Of a stretch of DNA of 64,000 nucleotides, positions 1-9,779 are shown in pieces. Position 1 is the first letter of the stretch, and every line of letters starts with the position of its first letter. The notes beneath the pieces were generated by a model. The model was not told the origin of the DNA. It worked only from the letters and a program-made list of their open reading frames with translations, and did no database searches. Source of the DNA: Cylindrotheca closterium. Its lineage: Eukaryota > Bacillariophyta > Bacillariophyceae > Bacillariales > Bacillariaceae. Position numbers and translations under genes: made by a program. The stretch lies in assembly GCA_933822405.4 (NCBI GenBank), contig CAKOGP040001446.1:40355-104354 (forward strand). The letters run 5' to 3'.

Positions 1-1
1 A

Positions 2-214
2 GAGGCGAGAGACAATCTCGAAAGGACACCATTGCACCTGGCTTGCAAATCCGGGCAATTAGATATTGCCGAACGTCTTCTTGATCGCGGTGCTGACATC
101 GAAGCGAGTGATGTAAATGAAATCACAGCAATGCATCTTGCCTGTGAGAGCAATTGCGTGGAGCTCGTTTGGATGCTGGTGAATCGTTATCCATTCTTGT
201 TTGTAGCGCGATAA
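2..214 (+). CDS. Ankyrin-repeat protein, C-terminal fragment (5' end outside window)
   Basis: The frame is open from the first bases of the window to a stop at 212-214, so only the last ~70 residues are seen. Two ankyrin-type repeats are visible: one with TPLHLACKSG followed by AERLLDRGADIEA, and a second, weaker one with TAMHLACES followed by VWMLVNR. The TPLHLA and LLDRGAD signatures are the helix-turn-helix and beta-hairpin consensus of ankyrin repeats, which mediate protein-protein binding. There is no ATG near the left edge, so the start lies upstream. Partner and role cannot be told from this piece. Confidence 0.7.
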   Translation, partial: EARDNLERTPLHLACKSGQLDIAERLLDRGADIEASDVNEITAMHLACESNCVELVWMLVNRYPFLFVAR

Positions 215-655
215 TTGGAAATGAAGTATCGAATATGCGAAGTTTTGGCACTTTCTCATTTCATCTGATTCTGGTACCAACACGAGCACAGTAGCTATGG
301 GAGGTCTATGTTGGCTAGCATGTTGCATATTATACAGTTTTCTACTTCAGCATGAAGTGTCGCTGGACCAGCGATGACGCCATTGAAGGCATGTTCGCCA
401 TTCACCAAGAATGAATCCCTGGGGCGTACAGAATGCTGTCCTGCACTTGTTTGTATTCAACAGTCTGTGGCCCCAAATCTCAACGTAGCTTTGAGCGGGT
501 GATCTTCATCGTTTCGGCATTATGATTCAAGTCTCCTTTGCGCAGTGTTCGCTTGTCCATCATATCACAATGATGTCTAGCATCTTGTTGCTTCTTAACG
601 ACCCTCATCTTGCTTAGCGGTTTTCCATGTAATCGTCAGTCACCTTCACAACCTA
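215..655. other. Intergenic, no gene seen
   Basis: Convergent 3' flanks of the ankyrin gene and SAR1. The open frames here are short and lack recognisable protein features. Nothing else seen. Confidence 0.5.
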
Positions 656-1371
656 TCACAGGAATTTGGCCACCCATCGAAAAGCAGATTGGTAACCTTC
701 TCCCTTCAGAACTGATATACGAAACATGGCAATATTCTCCTCTCCCTGCATCTTCTGAAGCTCCTGGTAATGGAGTCCTTCCTCAATTTCTTTCGATGAC
801 AAAGCCTCGTCCAGATCGCACTTATTGCACATGATCGCAACGGGAACATCCGCCACAATTTTTTCTCCAATCAAGGCATCCAATTCAAAGGCTGCCTCCT
901 CCAGTCGTCCTTTGTCAGCTGAATCTACGAGGAATAAGACAGCACTACATTCACAGACATAATCTTCCCACAAGTGACGCACTGCTTCATGGCCACCCAT
1001 GTCCCAGGCTTGGAAGGTGATTCCGTTGCATTCAAATTTTTCAGTCATGTGTGGCCTATCGGTGGGTGGAAAGGATCTGACATCACCCGTTCGAAGCCGA
1101 TGAAGTAGGGTCGTTTTTCCTGTAATAAAACGATCGCAATGAGTTAGTCACTACTATAAAAGATAGTCAATCGTATTGCATTCACGCCAATGCCATGTAT
1201 CAAAATGACTGACTGCGTGACTCAGAATAACAACACGAACAAACCAACCATACCTGCATTGTCTAGACCCAACATAAGCAAGGACCCTTCCTTTCCCTCA
1301 AAACCAAGAGCCTTCCATAGACTCTGAAGAAGTGAAGACCACGATGATATTATTCCTTCCAAAAATGACAT
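656..1371 (-). CDS. SAR1: SAR1-family small GTPase (COPII coat assembly), two exons
   Basis: Exons on the minus strand are 1371-1254 and 1119-656, separated by a 134-bp GT-AG intron (1120-1253). Together they code for 193 residues, the usual SAR1 length. The N-terminus is the hydrophobic/amphipathic helix typical of SAR1 (starts MSFLEGIISSW) rather than a myristoylation site. G1 is GLDNAGKTT, split by the intron; switch I contains PTDRPHMTE; G3 is WDMGGHEAVRHLW; G4 is NKCD. The C-terminal SVLKGEGYQSAFRW matches the SAR1 SVLKxxGYxxxFRW signature and separates it from ARF. SAR1 is activated at the ER and recruits Sec23/24 to start COPII vesicle budding. The first-exon start is the only ATG that gives an intact P-loop. 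Confidence 0.93.
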
Positions 1372-1733
1372 CTCTCCGAGCGTGATGATGATGAAATAAT
1401 TTTAAGTTTGTTGTGTTTCTTCGTGGGTCACCCAAAAAATGATCCAAGTGATGACGATGATGTTGTCGAATAAGTCAAAGGGTGAAAGCACGACAGACCA
1501 CACCGACCGCCGGACGGACGATGACTTACAGTAGTTTTTTCCTTCAGAAAAATACGGCGCGGCCAGACGAGAAATATGCTGTCGAATGAGTCAACACGGC
1601 GCGGCCCCAGAATACGTATACGCATGACAGACATGATGGTTCTTTCTGGCGAAGTGGAAATGAACAGCTGCCAGACATGATTCAAAACAGAGCTACAGAC
1701 GGTGGATCAACGAGACTCATCATTGTAGAAAAT
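1372..1733. other. Divergent intergenic/promoter region
   Basis: This 362-bp stretch lies between the SAR1 start and the start of the next gene on the other strand, and so probably holds both promoters. It contains two copies of ggcgcggcc within about 50 bp (near 1557 and 1592). No gene is seen. Confidence 0.4.
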
Positions 1734-2743
1734 ATGAGTGATGCCATTACTGCAGATGCAAATGCGGCTGCCAATGAGATCATTGTCGATGATGACTTGC
1801 AACAGCCCGAGATGGCACCACAGGATTTAGCCCAACCAGAAATTGATGCTGCTGCTGCCGCAGCAGCTGCCAGTTTGGTTGCAGAACATGCAGCTGGAGA
1901 AGAGAAGGATCAGGATACTTCTGCATTGATTGCTGAAGCAGTGGCCGCAGCTACAGCCGCCGCCAACGGAGAAGGTAAGGACCCTGTGATTCAATGTGTT
2001 TGCAATGCGAACACTAGTGCTTGGGACAAGTTTTACGACTCGATTCTTCTAACACCTTCTTTTACTTGTACTTGAATACAAATATAGTTACAGATGCCGA
2101 TGTCACAGCTGCTGCATTGGCCGTCAAGACTGACGATGAATCCCAAAACAAGAAGAACGATCAGAGACGCAAGCGCTACCGTGAAAAGAGCGTCGAAGAT
2201 GACAATGGGGAGAAGCCAGCCAAGAAGTCCCAGTCTCATGAAGACCAGCTCTCGGCTCGCCGTTTGAAGGATCGTCAAAGATACGCAAACATGACCCCGG
2301 AGCAACGTCAAGTTTACAACTCCAAGCGTCGCGAGCAGTATCATCGGCAGAGTGAGCTTTCTAGACAACGTCGAAGAGAACGTGAACGCACTCGTTACCA
2401 CTCTCTAGACAATGACTCGGCAAAGGAACGAAATGTCGGTCGTGCCAAGTTGGAACGAGAACGTTACCAACGTTTGACCTCTGACGAACTAGAGGCCAAG
2501 AACCGCAAGAGACGCGAGCGGGCTGCCTTGGCGCGTCAAAAGAAAGCAGAAGCAAGATCAGATGCTTCAGCACTGGGGGTCGCTGCAGCTGTGGAAGCTC
2601 CCATTCCTGCCGAGGATGAACTTAAACATGACGATGAATCCAAGGTAGATTCCGGTGATGCCGCTGAAGACGCAGTTGTCGCGGCTGCAACAGAAGTTGC
2701 CAAAGAAGTTGTTGCAGGTGTCGAAGAAGTCGTCTCGATTTAA
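1734..2743 (+). CDS. Hypothetical basic, arginine-rich protein, two exons
   Basis: Exons 1734-1974 and 2088-2743 join across a 113-bp intron (gtaagg to atag) to give 298 residues. Retaining the intron brings a stop, so the splice is well supported. The first ~100 residues are alanine- and acid-rich with long alanine runs. Residues ~110-235 are highly basic and probably helical, with two spaced blocks resembling each other (NMTPEQRQVYNSKRREQY and RLTSDELEAKNRKRRERA). The tail is again acidic and Ala/Val-rich. The repeated basic blocks suggest a nucleic-acid-binding nuclear protein, but I recognise no named family. An upstream in-frame ATG at 1677 would add 19 residues. I prefer 1734 because MSDA is followed directly by the compositionally uniform region. 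Confidence 0.75.
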
Positions 2744-3544
2744 AAATGCCAAGTCCGTCTTACGGTACGAGGTACGATATGATGAGAGCATGGACAAAAG
2801 TTTCACTATGGGAGGGTTTGGTGGATGTAGAACTTAGTCTGTTTCTGTAATGTTCTCGCTCCTCGCTTGAATGGAGTAATACATTTTGCTTGTGATTATA
2901 TATACTTTGATATCTCTTGTGTCTTTTGTTGTAAATAGCTACTATAGTAATAATAGTACGATGACGACTCTTGGTGGACCACCGAACCAGATCTATCGTA
3001 ATAGTACTACTGCAGAAAATAGAAAGAACAATGCGACGATGAGAAAGATCCCAAACAAGATAGTATGCGTTATCGAGACACCAGCTCGATACCTGACGAC
3101 AATGTAATTGAAGGAGTGAATGGATGAGGTGAACAGTCTACTCGGAGTTAAGTAGCGGTGATATCGGATATCTGAGACTACGACAACCTGGATCTGTCGT
3201 TAGCTGCTGAAATGTATCCTGGCAAGCAAGACTGATACTGGTAGACAGCACTGGAATTTGCCCAGTCCTAGAAGACTTTCTTGTCGATGATCCTTGAACT
3301 GGTTCAAATGCGTGTACTGGCTCGAACCATCACCGGAGGATTGATCAGATCGTAGTGACATGGTGTCGATCTGAGACTGGAATCACAAGCGTCGCTCGGT
3401 GGGCTGAACTGGACAGCAATGCGAAACCCCTCGTGATTCAATATAAATGCGCTGAAGAATAATACACTTCACTGTACTGGGGAGAATCGACTCGCATCTA
3501 TGAATACACTCTTCGACATGATCCATGTCGTGTAAACATAATAT
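2744..3544. other. Intergenic, no gene seen
   Basis: About 800 bp between two convergent genes. The open frames are below 75 codons and show no domain or codon pattern. It holds the 3' flanks of both neighbours. Confidence 0.5.
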
Positions 3545-5269
3545 CTATGCCAGCACGGTATTCTCCATGTCTTTATTGCTCATGACGCCTCCTCTTTCCA
3601 CATAGGCTACGGTGGGACGAGCAAAATGGGGAAAATCAGAAGCATGATGTCTCTCGCAAACAACTTTCAATTTCAAACGACGTCGTACCTCGATAGTCTT
3701 TCATTCGTTGCACCAATAATGGATCGTTGCTCTGTTTGCCTTCCACTTGGTCCTGCATAACAATTCCCTTGTAAGGAAGTTGTGGTTTTGGTGGCCACTT
3801 GGCTCTCAAGGCAATGTGCAGTTGCATAGCCGTAAGTAGTTGGGAGGAAACAACAGGCAATGCCGCTTGCATGGCACTAATGTCTTCCAATTCCTTCTGC
3901 TTATCTTTGGAACCACCTAGTCGACCCTTGTGACCAACGCGTCGGTAATTCTTGTTGGGCAAGTGTAGGACCGTCAGCGCTCCAAAACTTTCCATCGGTA
4001 GGAGCTGCTGTACATTGCAGTGTCGATTTCCGTACAATTGTTGCGATGACATCCATACGCGCTGGGTTCCCTCGGCCGGTTGGTAGGCTGTAATTGATGG
4101 GGAGCAAATGCAAGAAAATTGAGTACATTCATGTCGCTGGTGCGAGTTATTACTGTCATTGACTCACGCTTTCCTTTCGCAGAAGGTCGATTCTTGATCA
4201 CGTTGAATTCACATCCAGACCTGTCCTTCCATGCTCGAAGTAAGTCTTGCGTGGCTAAGTACATTCCTTGATGATGATTGCTCATGCTATTCAAAAGAGA
4301 ACGAGTCGGTGATGTTGAGAGAATCGAAGTGGTGTGGACCAACTGGGCACAAGTACTCACTGAATATATCCCGGCAAGATATCTTCCTGTGGGATAATGT
4401 CAACAGACTTGCCAATGGGCGGTTGCCAACTATGTTCCCAATACACTCGTGTGACATTCTGAGTTGCATGTCTGGTGCCATCATCAATGATTATGTTGGA
4501 TGGATAATTGTACTCGTATCGCACAATACCCACATTGAAATCGGATGCCTTTTCGGGCCCCAGTTTTTCAATCACCCGTCTCGTTTCAAATAGATAGGTT
4601 GCTACCGTTCGTGGTGATACTATAGTCATGGGAATAGCGAGATGTCTTGAGCTTTACGAGAACAAGAGAATATGAAATTGAGACAGAACGCGTTCGAATC
4701 GTACCTCTAATGTCATCTTCCGTGTAAATGAACAATGAATAATCCTCCAAATTTTCATAGAATAATTCTCGATGAAAGTCCACGAGGTGCAGTCGAGTAT
4801 CCGGTGATTTCAAGTGAATATTGATGGTAAATCCAGCCCTGGGACTCGTATTTGCACAATGGAATCGAGTGTTGAGCATGTCAATGTATGCGACTGGCCA
4901 AGCAATTGTTGAATAAATCACCACATCGACCCAACTTCCAGCAGCACACAAATCAAAGTAGCCATCCAGTACTTCTTCCAGATGAGGTGCTTGAGAGAAA
5001 TCATAGGCAACTATTGCAACCAATATCCGTGCTCCATCTAGAATGGAGGCTTCTTGCGCCGTGGTCGTTGCGGTTGGCAAGGAGAACGGTGCAACTGATG
5101 GGTGTTGATTATTCCTGGACACCTCATGTGAGTTGTCACTGTGTTCTTGGAAGATTAGAACGTTCAGAATGACATAAGCTGTAAGGACAGAGCTAATCAG
5201 GACTAGAAAGATATCTTTTAAGTTAAAGCATCTTGGTCCCGGCCTTATTGATGAGCTGTTCACCCGCAT
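3545..5269 (-). CDS. Putative Golgi type II membrane glycosyltransferase-like protein, five exons
   Basis: Exons on the minus strand are 5269-4705, 4619-4361, 4286-4168, 4087-3689 and 3606-3545, giving 467 residues. The four GT-AG introns are 85, 74, 80 and 82 bp. Each junction restores collinearity with the intronless paralogue at 5437-6867. The last tiny exon (YVERGGVM...) is supported only by that alignment; without it the frame reads through to a stop at 3636. One membrane span lies near residues 19-40, followed by a Ser/Thr-rich stem and a lumenal domain with an EDD motif (E184-D186) in IYTEDDIR, which could be a metal/nucleotide-sugar DxD site. Shared blocks are HLEEVLD, FNVGIVRYEYN, HATQNVTRVYWEH, NHHQGM and VLHLPNKNYRRVGH. 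The sugar and acceptor are unknown, and the glycosyltransferase call is inference from topology and the acidic motif. It diverges from its paralogue across a 167-bp gap. Confidence 0.8.
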
Positions 5270-5436
5270 CGTCAGGCAGGATGTGTCATTTTGATTTGAA
5301 TTTGGAAAGTTGAGGACTGTTGATTAGATTGACCAATCTGACCTTTATCGACTAGTCTGACTACATCAAAACTCATTCAAAACCAAATTCAACAATCCTG
5401 TCATATTATACTGGGTGTATTCATCATTGCTCAACA
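5270..5436. promoter_or_regulatory. Bidirectional promoter gap with inverted repeat
   Basis: The two start codons of the divergent paralogues are only 167 bp apart, so both promoters must be here. A perfect 10-bp inverted repeat, ttgaatttgg at 5296-5305 and ccaaattcaa at 5383-5392, sits almost symmetrically about the middle of the gap. A short attgaccaat element (an inverted CCAAT-type pair) lies between the arms. Shared regulation of the two genes is inference. Confidence 0.5.
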
Positions 5437-6867
5437 ATGCGACCGAGACGATCAAGACAATACCCAAATAATGACCAGTATAGCAGCAAACGAGCCGTAT
5501 CTCGAATAGTTATAGTGGTATCCTTCCTTTGTGGCTGCGTGATATCGGCATCGGTTTCTCTCTTTCTGATATTGCACTATGAAAAACACAGTCCACGGTC
5601 CACGTTTTCATCACCATCATCATCAGCCAATGATTATGCTTCAACCAACCAACAACAGCAGCAACAGCCATCAAGAGAACTTCAGAAATTATCACAAATG
5701 TCTTCTGGATCTTCTCTGCAGGGACTGCGCATATTAATCGCAATCGCAGCGTTTGACTTTTCACAACTCCCACATTTGGAAGAAGTGCTGGATTCCTATC
5801 AGGATCTTTGTGTCACAGGTGCCACTCAAGTGGATGTCCTGATTCACGCGACGGTCGCGTATCCAGTGGCTCTGATTGATTTGCTGAATAGTCGATTACT
5901 CCCATCCTGTCAAGGAATCTTTTCCCTGAAAATCATTCTCAAGGCACCATCCTTACGACTGCATTTGGTGGATTGTCATCGAGAAATATTCTATCAAAAG
6001 ATTGACGACTATGATATCTTTATTTACACGGAAGATGATATTCGGGTGACACCCATCACAGTGGCAGCCTATTGGGAAGAAACAACTCGACTCCGCAAAA
6101 TGCTGGGAGACGAACGATCGTCTGATTTTAATGTGGGGATTGTCCGCTACGAATACAACTTTCCGTCAAATGTTGTCATTGATGACAAAACAAGACATGC
6201 GACTCAGAATGTCACCCGTGTCTACTGGGAACATAGTAAGAATGCCTTTGATCCTTTTCCAGAAGCTGTTGATGCAGTGCCTCAGGAGGAGCTAAAGGAG
6301 ACGCATGTACACATGGACAATCATCACCAAGGCATGTTTCTGGCGACAAGTTTTCTATTAAAGGCCTGGAAGGATCGAAAGGGGTGTGAGTTTGACAAGG
6401 TGCGCGATCGACCAGGATTCAAGAATCGGCCTTCTCAGCCTTCGGAAGGTACCCAACGTGTCTGGATGAGCAGTCAGATGTTGTACGGCAAACGGCATTG
6501 CCGTGTACAGCAAGTCGTTCCAATGGATTCCTTTGGAACGCTTACTGTTCTACATTTACCCAACAAGAACTATCGAAGAGTAGGTCATTTTCGCAACCGG
6601 ACGTTTTCGGATGGAACCGAGGTATTCGACCAAGGGACTCCAGGAAAGTTGTTGACGGCTATGAAGTTGCATCTGGATATGAGAAAGAAGTATCCAAAGA
6701 AACCAAGCCAGAACTATAAGGGTATTATAATGGAGGACGATGTACATCCTGCCCAACAACGCAGCCCGCTGCTAGACAACCGAATGTCATGGTATCGAAA
6801 CTATGTTGGACGAGGAGGCGTTTTAATAGATACTGATTGGAACGACCTCGACTTGACAGAACGATAA
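5437..6867 (+). CDS. Putative Golgi type II membrane glycosyltransferase-like protein, intronless paralogue
   Basis: A single exon of 476 residues. A short basic cytosolic N-terminus is followed by one membrane span (about residues 20-47), a Ser/Gln-rich stem (~50-90) and a lumenal domain. The EDD motif is at E199-D201 in IYTEDDIRV, in the same place as in the neighbouring five-exon paralogue. N-glycosylation sequons are present (e.g. NVT within HATQNVTRVYWEH, and NRT). All four introns of the neighbour are absent with clean joins, which points to either a spliced-RNA-derived copy or intron gain in the neighbour. The start is the first ATG of the frame and gives the expected type II topology. 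The enzymatic role is inferred, not recognised from a named family. Confidence 0.85.
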   Translation: MRPRRSRQYPNNDQYSSKRAVSRIVIVVSFLCGCVISASVSLFLILHYEKHSPRSTFSSPSSSANDYASTNQQQQQQPSRELQKLSQMSSGSSLQGLRILIAIAAFDFSQLPHLEEVLDSYQDLCVTGATQVDVLIHATVAYPVALIDLLNSRLLPSCQGIFSLKIILKAPSLRLHLVDCHREIFYQKIDDYDIFIYTEDDIRVTPITVAAYWEETTRLRKMLGDERSSDFNVGIVRYEYNFPSNVVIDDKTRHATQNVTRVYWEHSKNAFDPFPEAVDAVPQEELKETHVHMDNHHQGMFLATSFLLKAWKDRKGCEFDKVRDRPGFKNRPSQPSEGTQRVWMSSQMLYGKRHCRVQQVVPMDSFGTLTVLHLPNKNYRRVGHFRNRTFSDGTEVFDQGTPGKLLTAMKLHLDMRKKYPKKPSQNYKGIIMEDDVHPAQQRSPLLDNRMSWYRNYVGRGGVLIDTDWNDLDLTER

Positions 6868-7083
6868 TATATATTGTACAGAAAGTATAGGACTTAAAGC
6901 GAAATAAGACGAGCCAGAAACAGCCAAGTGCTCTGGATTTGTAATGCTATCATACAGTACAGTACTACGATATGTCTCTCTTTCCACTTGACTTCCAACA
7001 CCCAATTCCCAACACCAATCTGCAAAATGTTTATCAGCAGGATGAGATAAAAGACGATTTTAGTCATGAAACAAGTCTCCATA

Positions 7084-8538
7084 CTATTGGGATTCTAGTT
7101 CGATTCCGATTTCATCTGGCTTTGTTGCCTTGGATCTATACTCATAGACGCACATCCCCAAGCCCTCTGACGTAAAGCATGCCTTGACATTGTTTTGTAT
7201 AAAAAAGAATATCGGCCTTCCATTTTCACCAAGTTTTGGTTTCAAACCATCGGTTATCACTTTCTCGTACAGTCTCTTTCGGGCATCTGCTATATCAGTA
7301 TCTTGTGGATTACCACCGTAATTTATTGTAGCAATTTTTCGTCGTTGATGAAACTCATATTTGCACTGTGGATCACACATCAAATCGGTCTCCTTATCGG
7401 TGCCTGCGAGAGGTAGCTCTGTATTTTTCAGAAACTCGGCTGCAAGAGGAATCGTCCATTTAAATTGCAGTTGGTCGTCCCCAGGAATAATCTGCACTTC
7501 CACGGGGGAAGTTGGAACGTATCGCTGCCTATTGGGTCCCATGGTCTTGATAATACAGGAAAAGGCATGGTTTGGCACCGTTTCGGCATTGTAATCCTCG
7601 CGAGTCCCAGTTTCCACCATACTAGGAGAAGTGACAAGTCGAGGAGGAATCTCGTACACCTGGTATCCCCATTTCCTTTGAAACCGAAGTTTCGGTGTGC
7701 ATTCAGCAGAAGGCGTCATTCCAATATGGTAAAAATCCCAAAACCGAGGTTTGATCTGGGAGGAGACAAGGCCTACTAAATCTGCGTCATCCATCAATTT
7801 GTCCGTCTGCTGAAAGATCATATTATTCCCATCCAATTTGCAAACTGAAGTCCCCACCAAATGAACTCTGGGAGACCACAAAGCTGGCCACACAACTGAC
7901 AGCTCCCATTGAAACTCTAGTGTATTATCGTTCAACTGCTTTCCAGAAACAATGGCCAAATCAACATTCTTGTAGAAATCCAAAGCGTCCTCCAACTCGG
8001 CAAAAGGTGACGTCCTCCCCTTTCGCATTGGACTTTCCCATATCATATCAGTCGCAAAGCCGTATTCAACATTCGGTGCATTCGCCTTTTCGTAAAGGAT
8101 GTTGTTTATTTGACTTTGCAAGCTGTGCGCAAGTTTTGCAGATAGAAGAGAATCAAACATTAAGCTTGGTGTCGAAGGATCAACAAAGAAACGATTGAAG
8201 GACGCATCGGTGTCGATAGCTGCGGAATCTTCTTCTGCTTGCACATAAAATTCGTCTTTCTCTTTATTACCACCAAAAAACTCTGCACCGACGATTCCAG
8301 CCGGAGTCTCTCCCGTCACTTCCAGGGTCTCACTTTGTTTCTTTGCCATCAACACATTCCCTCCAGCAATACTGTGCCGAAGATGACTTTCGGGGGCCAG
8401 AAGAAAGCCGATAGAGTCATCAAAGTGATACAAGACCAGTAAAAAAGTCAGCCTGATCATGCTTCGTCGCTTTGTGGTTGCTTTTATGAAGAGGTGAGTT
8501 TTGACAGGTGGAAGATGGAAGACTCGGCTACTTGTCAT
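7084..8538 (-). CDS. Probable plastid-targeted DUF2358-like protein, possible C-terminal SOUL-like region
   Basis: Single exon, up to 484 residues. The upstream ATG (8538) gives a basic N-terminus. The internal ATG at residue 27 (8460) starts a better signal peptide, MIRLTFLLVLYHF, ending SIG|FLLAP with Phe at the cleavage point, as in diatom plastid presequences; 8460 is therefore the likelier functional start. Residues ~135-290 resemble the DUF2358/NTF2-like fold (blocks YGFATDMIWESP, LEDALDFYKNVD, SVVWPALWSPRVHLVGTS). In plants such a domain is fused to a haem-binding SOUL domain, and the C-terminal third (from QVYEIPPRLV on) may be a distant equivalent. I am fairly sure of the first half and unsure of the second. 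It diverges from the small gene at 8891. Confidence 0.72.
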   Translation of the reverse strand: MTSSRVFHLPPVKTHLFIKATTKRRSMIRLTFLLVLYHFDDSIGFLLAPESHLRHSIAGGNVLMAKKQSETLEVTGETPAGIVGAEFFGGNKEKDEFYVQAEEDSAAIDTDASFNRFFVDPSTPSLMFDSLLSAKLAHSLQSQINNILYEKANAPNVEYGFATDMIWESPMRKGRTSPFAELEDALDFYKNVDLAIVSGKQLNDNTLEFQWELSVVWPALWSPRVHLVGTSVCKLDGNNMIFQQTDKLMDDADLVGLVSSQIKPRFWDFYHIGMTPSAECTPKLRFQRKWGYQVYEIPPRLVTSPSMVETGTREDYNAETVPNHAFSCIIKTMGPNRQRYVPTSPVEVQIIPGDDQLQFKWTIPLAAEFLKNTELPLAGTDKETDLMCDPQCKYEFHQRRKIATINYGGNPQDTDIADARKRLYEKVITDGLKPKLGENGRPIFFFIQNNVKACFTSEGLGMCVYEYRSKATKPDEIGIELESQ

Positions 8539-8890
8539 CGAACGAAGAATGAATGAATCATTGGATTCATGACGACGGTCGGACGATCGCTAGATATCGG
8601 AGACTGGTTGAGGTCCTTTGGGTCGAATGCTTCGCGAACATCAATGCATGCACCAAATGGATGACGTCATAGATCGGTCCTCAAAGTTTGAGTCACGATC
8701 TTTTTGGCACAAATGGTACATAAAATTTACGTGCGAATGAATCTTGGATCGCGACAGAATTCACGAAAATTCGTGTGTATTCTTATTTCCTCAGTTCAAC
8801 ATCATCGTCATTTCCTTTCAGGAGCGTCTGTTTCTTTTGCTTCACCTTCATAGTCTTCCATCAATAGCGAAATTAAGAACACAACTCACC
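8539..8890. other. Divergent promoter region
   Basis: This 352-bp gap between divergently transcribed genes contains a perfect CRE-type palindrome (listed separately). Its right part (from about 8738) is duplicated as the leader of the gene at 9780. No gene is seen. Confidence 0.5.
8661..8670. promoter_or_regulatory. Perfect CRE-type palindrome (atgacgtcat)
   Basis: The 10-bp palindrome atgacgtcat contains TGACGTCA, the classic bZIP site. It lies 122 bp upstream of the ATG at 8538 and 220 bp upstream of the ATG at 8891, between divergent genes. In stramenopiles, bZIP proteins and aureochromes recognise TGACGT cores. Function here is inferred from position and perfect symmetry only. Confidence 0.45.
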
Positions 8891-9220
8891 ATGGCAGAGC
8901 TAATGTTCGGGATGGGCATGACCAAAAAGAAAAAGGCTGACAATGCTTACGTCAAGGAGACAAAGGAAGCTCTGAAGAATGTCAACATCACGGAAACTGT
9001 CGAAACCAATGAACTCAAGAACCTACACAAGAGAACGCAGGCTGAGAAGGAAGCGGAACGAGAAACTAAGGCTACACTTAAGAATGTTAACGTTACAGAA
9101 TCTGTTGAAGGACAAGTCCGCAAAGAACAAAACAAGATGGAAAAGGACTGGAAGGAAGCTGGAAGGCAACAAAAGAAAGACAACAACAATTTCGACATGG
9201 CCCGCGCACTCTTCAACTAG
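8891..9220 (+). CDS. Small lysine-rich hypothetical protein with internal repeat (MAEL family, copy 1)
   Basis: 109 residues starting at an ATG in a good context (caccATGg). It begins MAELMFGMGMTKKKKADNAY, then carries two copies of the motif ETKxxLKNVNxTExVE (about residues 21-36 and 57-72), separated by a charged linker, and ends FDMARALFN. It is very hydrophilic with predicted helix or coiled coil and no signal peptide or membrane span. The downstream paralogue at 9780 has only one copy of the motif, so this copy gained about 35 residues by internal duplication, or the other lost them. Family not recognised. Conservation between the two copies at both ends argues that it is a real protein. 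Confidence 0.75.
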   Translation: MAELMFGMGMTKKKKADNAYVKETKEALKNVNITETVETNELKNLHKRTQAEKEAERETKATLKNVNVTESVEGQVRKEQNKMEKDWKEAGRQQKKDNNNFDMARALFN

Positions 9221-9246
9221 CAACCTTTTTTATCCTGAGAAAACAC

Positions 9247-9420
9247 AGTCCGCTGCTAGAGAAGCGAATGGCATGGTTTCGAACCTATGCTGAACGGAGA
9301 GGTATTTCGATAGACCGTGATTCTTCTAACGACATCGACTTCGCAGCAAAACGAAAATATAAATTGTTTGTACAGTATGATAGGACTACTACTAATGATA
9401 CAGTAAAGCGAAACAAGACT
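9247..9420 (+). pseudogene. 5'-truncated fragment of the EDD glycosyltransferase-like gene
   Basis: The frame at 9247-9354 begins SPLLEKRMAWFRTYAERRG and ends in SNDIDF. It matches the last ~35 residues of the gene at 5437-6867 (SPLLDNRMSWYRNYVGRGG ... WNDLDL). Similarity continues past the stop position into the 3' flank (shared stretches ttgtacag, taggact and aaagcgaaa.aagac up to about 9420). Nothing of the rest of the gene is present upstream, where the 3' end of the small gene at 8891 begins. It has no start of its own and the original stop is lost. I read it as a non-functional remnant of a third family member. Confidence 0.8.
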
Positions 9421-9779
9421 TTTCCTCTACTGTCAGTCAGCCACAAGGGCTCAGGATCTGAATTACGCTATGCAACATACTTCTCTGGCAATCGAAAAAG
9501 GGGACCGCATAGGTACCATCGTACTGTGGTTGGTAGGCCAAAAAATGGAATGACGTTCCGCCAAAAAAATTGAGTCACGATGATCCCTTTTCTGGTACCG
9601 TACTACAGTACACTTGCCGTACACGTGTACATCACTTACATATATGTAGGAAAATGAATCAATCTTGGATGAGACAGTTCACAGAAATTCGTATGTGTTC
9701 TTTCCTCGAGTCATTATCGTCATTTCCTGCAATCCTCATCTTCATCCATCAATAGCGAATTAAAAAGACACAAGTCACC

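Noticed and set aside
2021..2743. 240-codon version of the basic protein starting in the intron
   Set aside because: Its start is a TTG in intron sequence; splicing joins the frame in phase to the upstream exon instead.
3636..4052. Stop at 3636 as the end of the five-exon glycosyltransferase
   Set aside because: A consensus donor at 3688 and acceptor at 3607 restore the conserved C-terminus seen in the paralogue, so the last residues before 3636 are probably intron.
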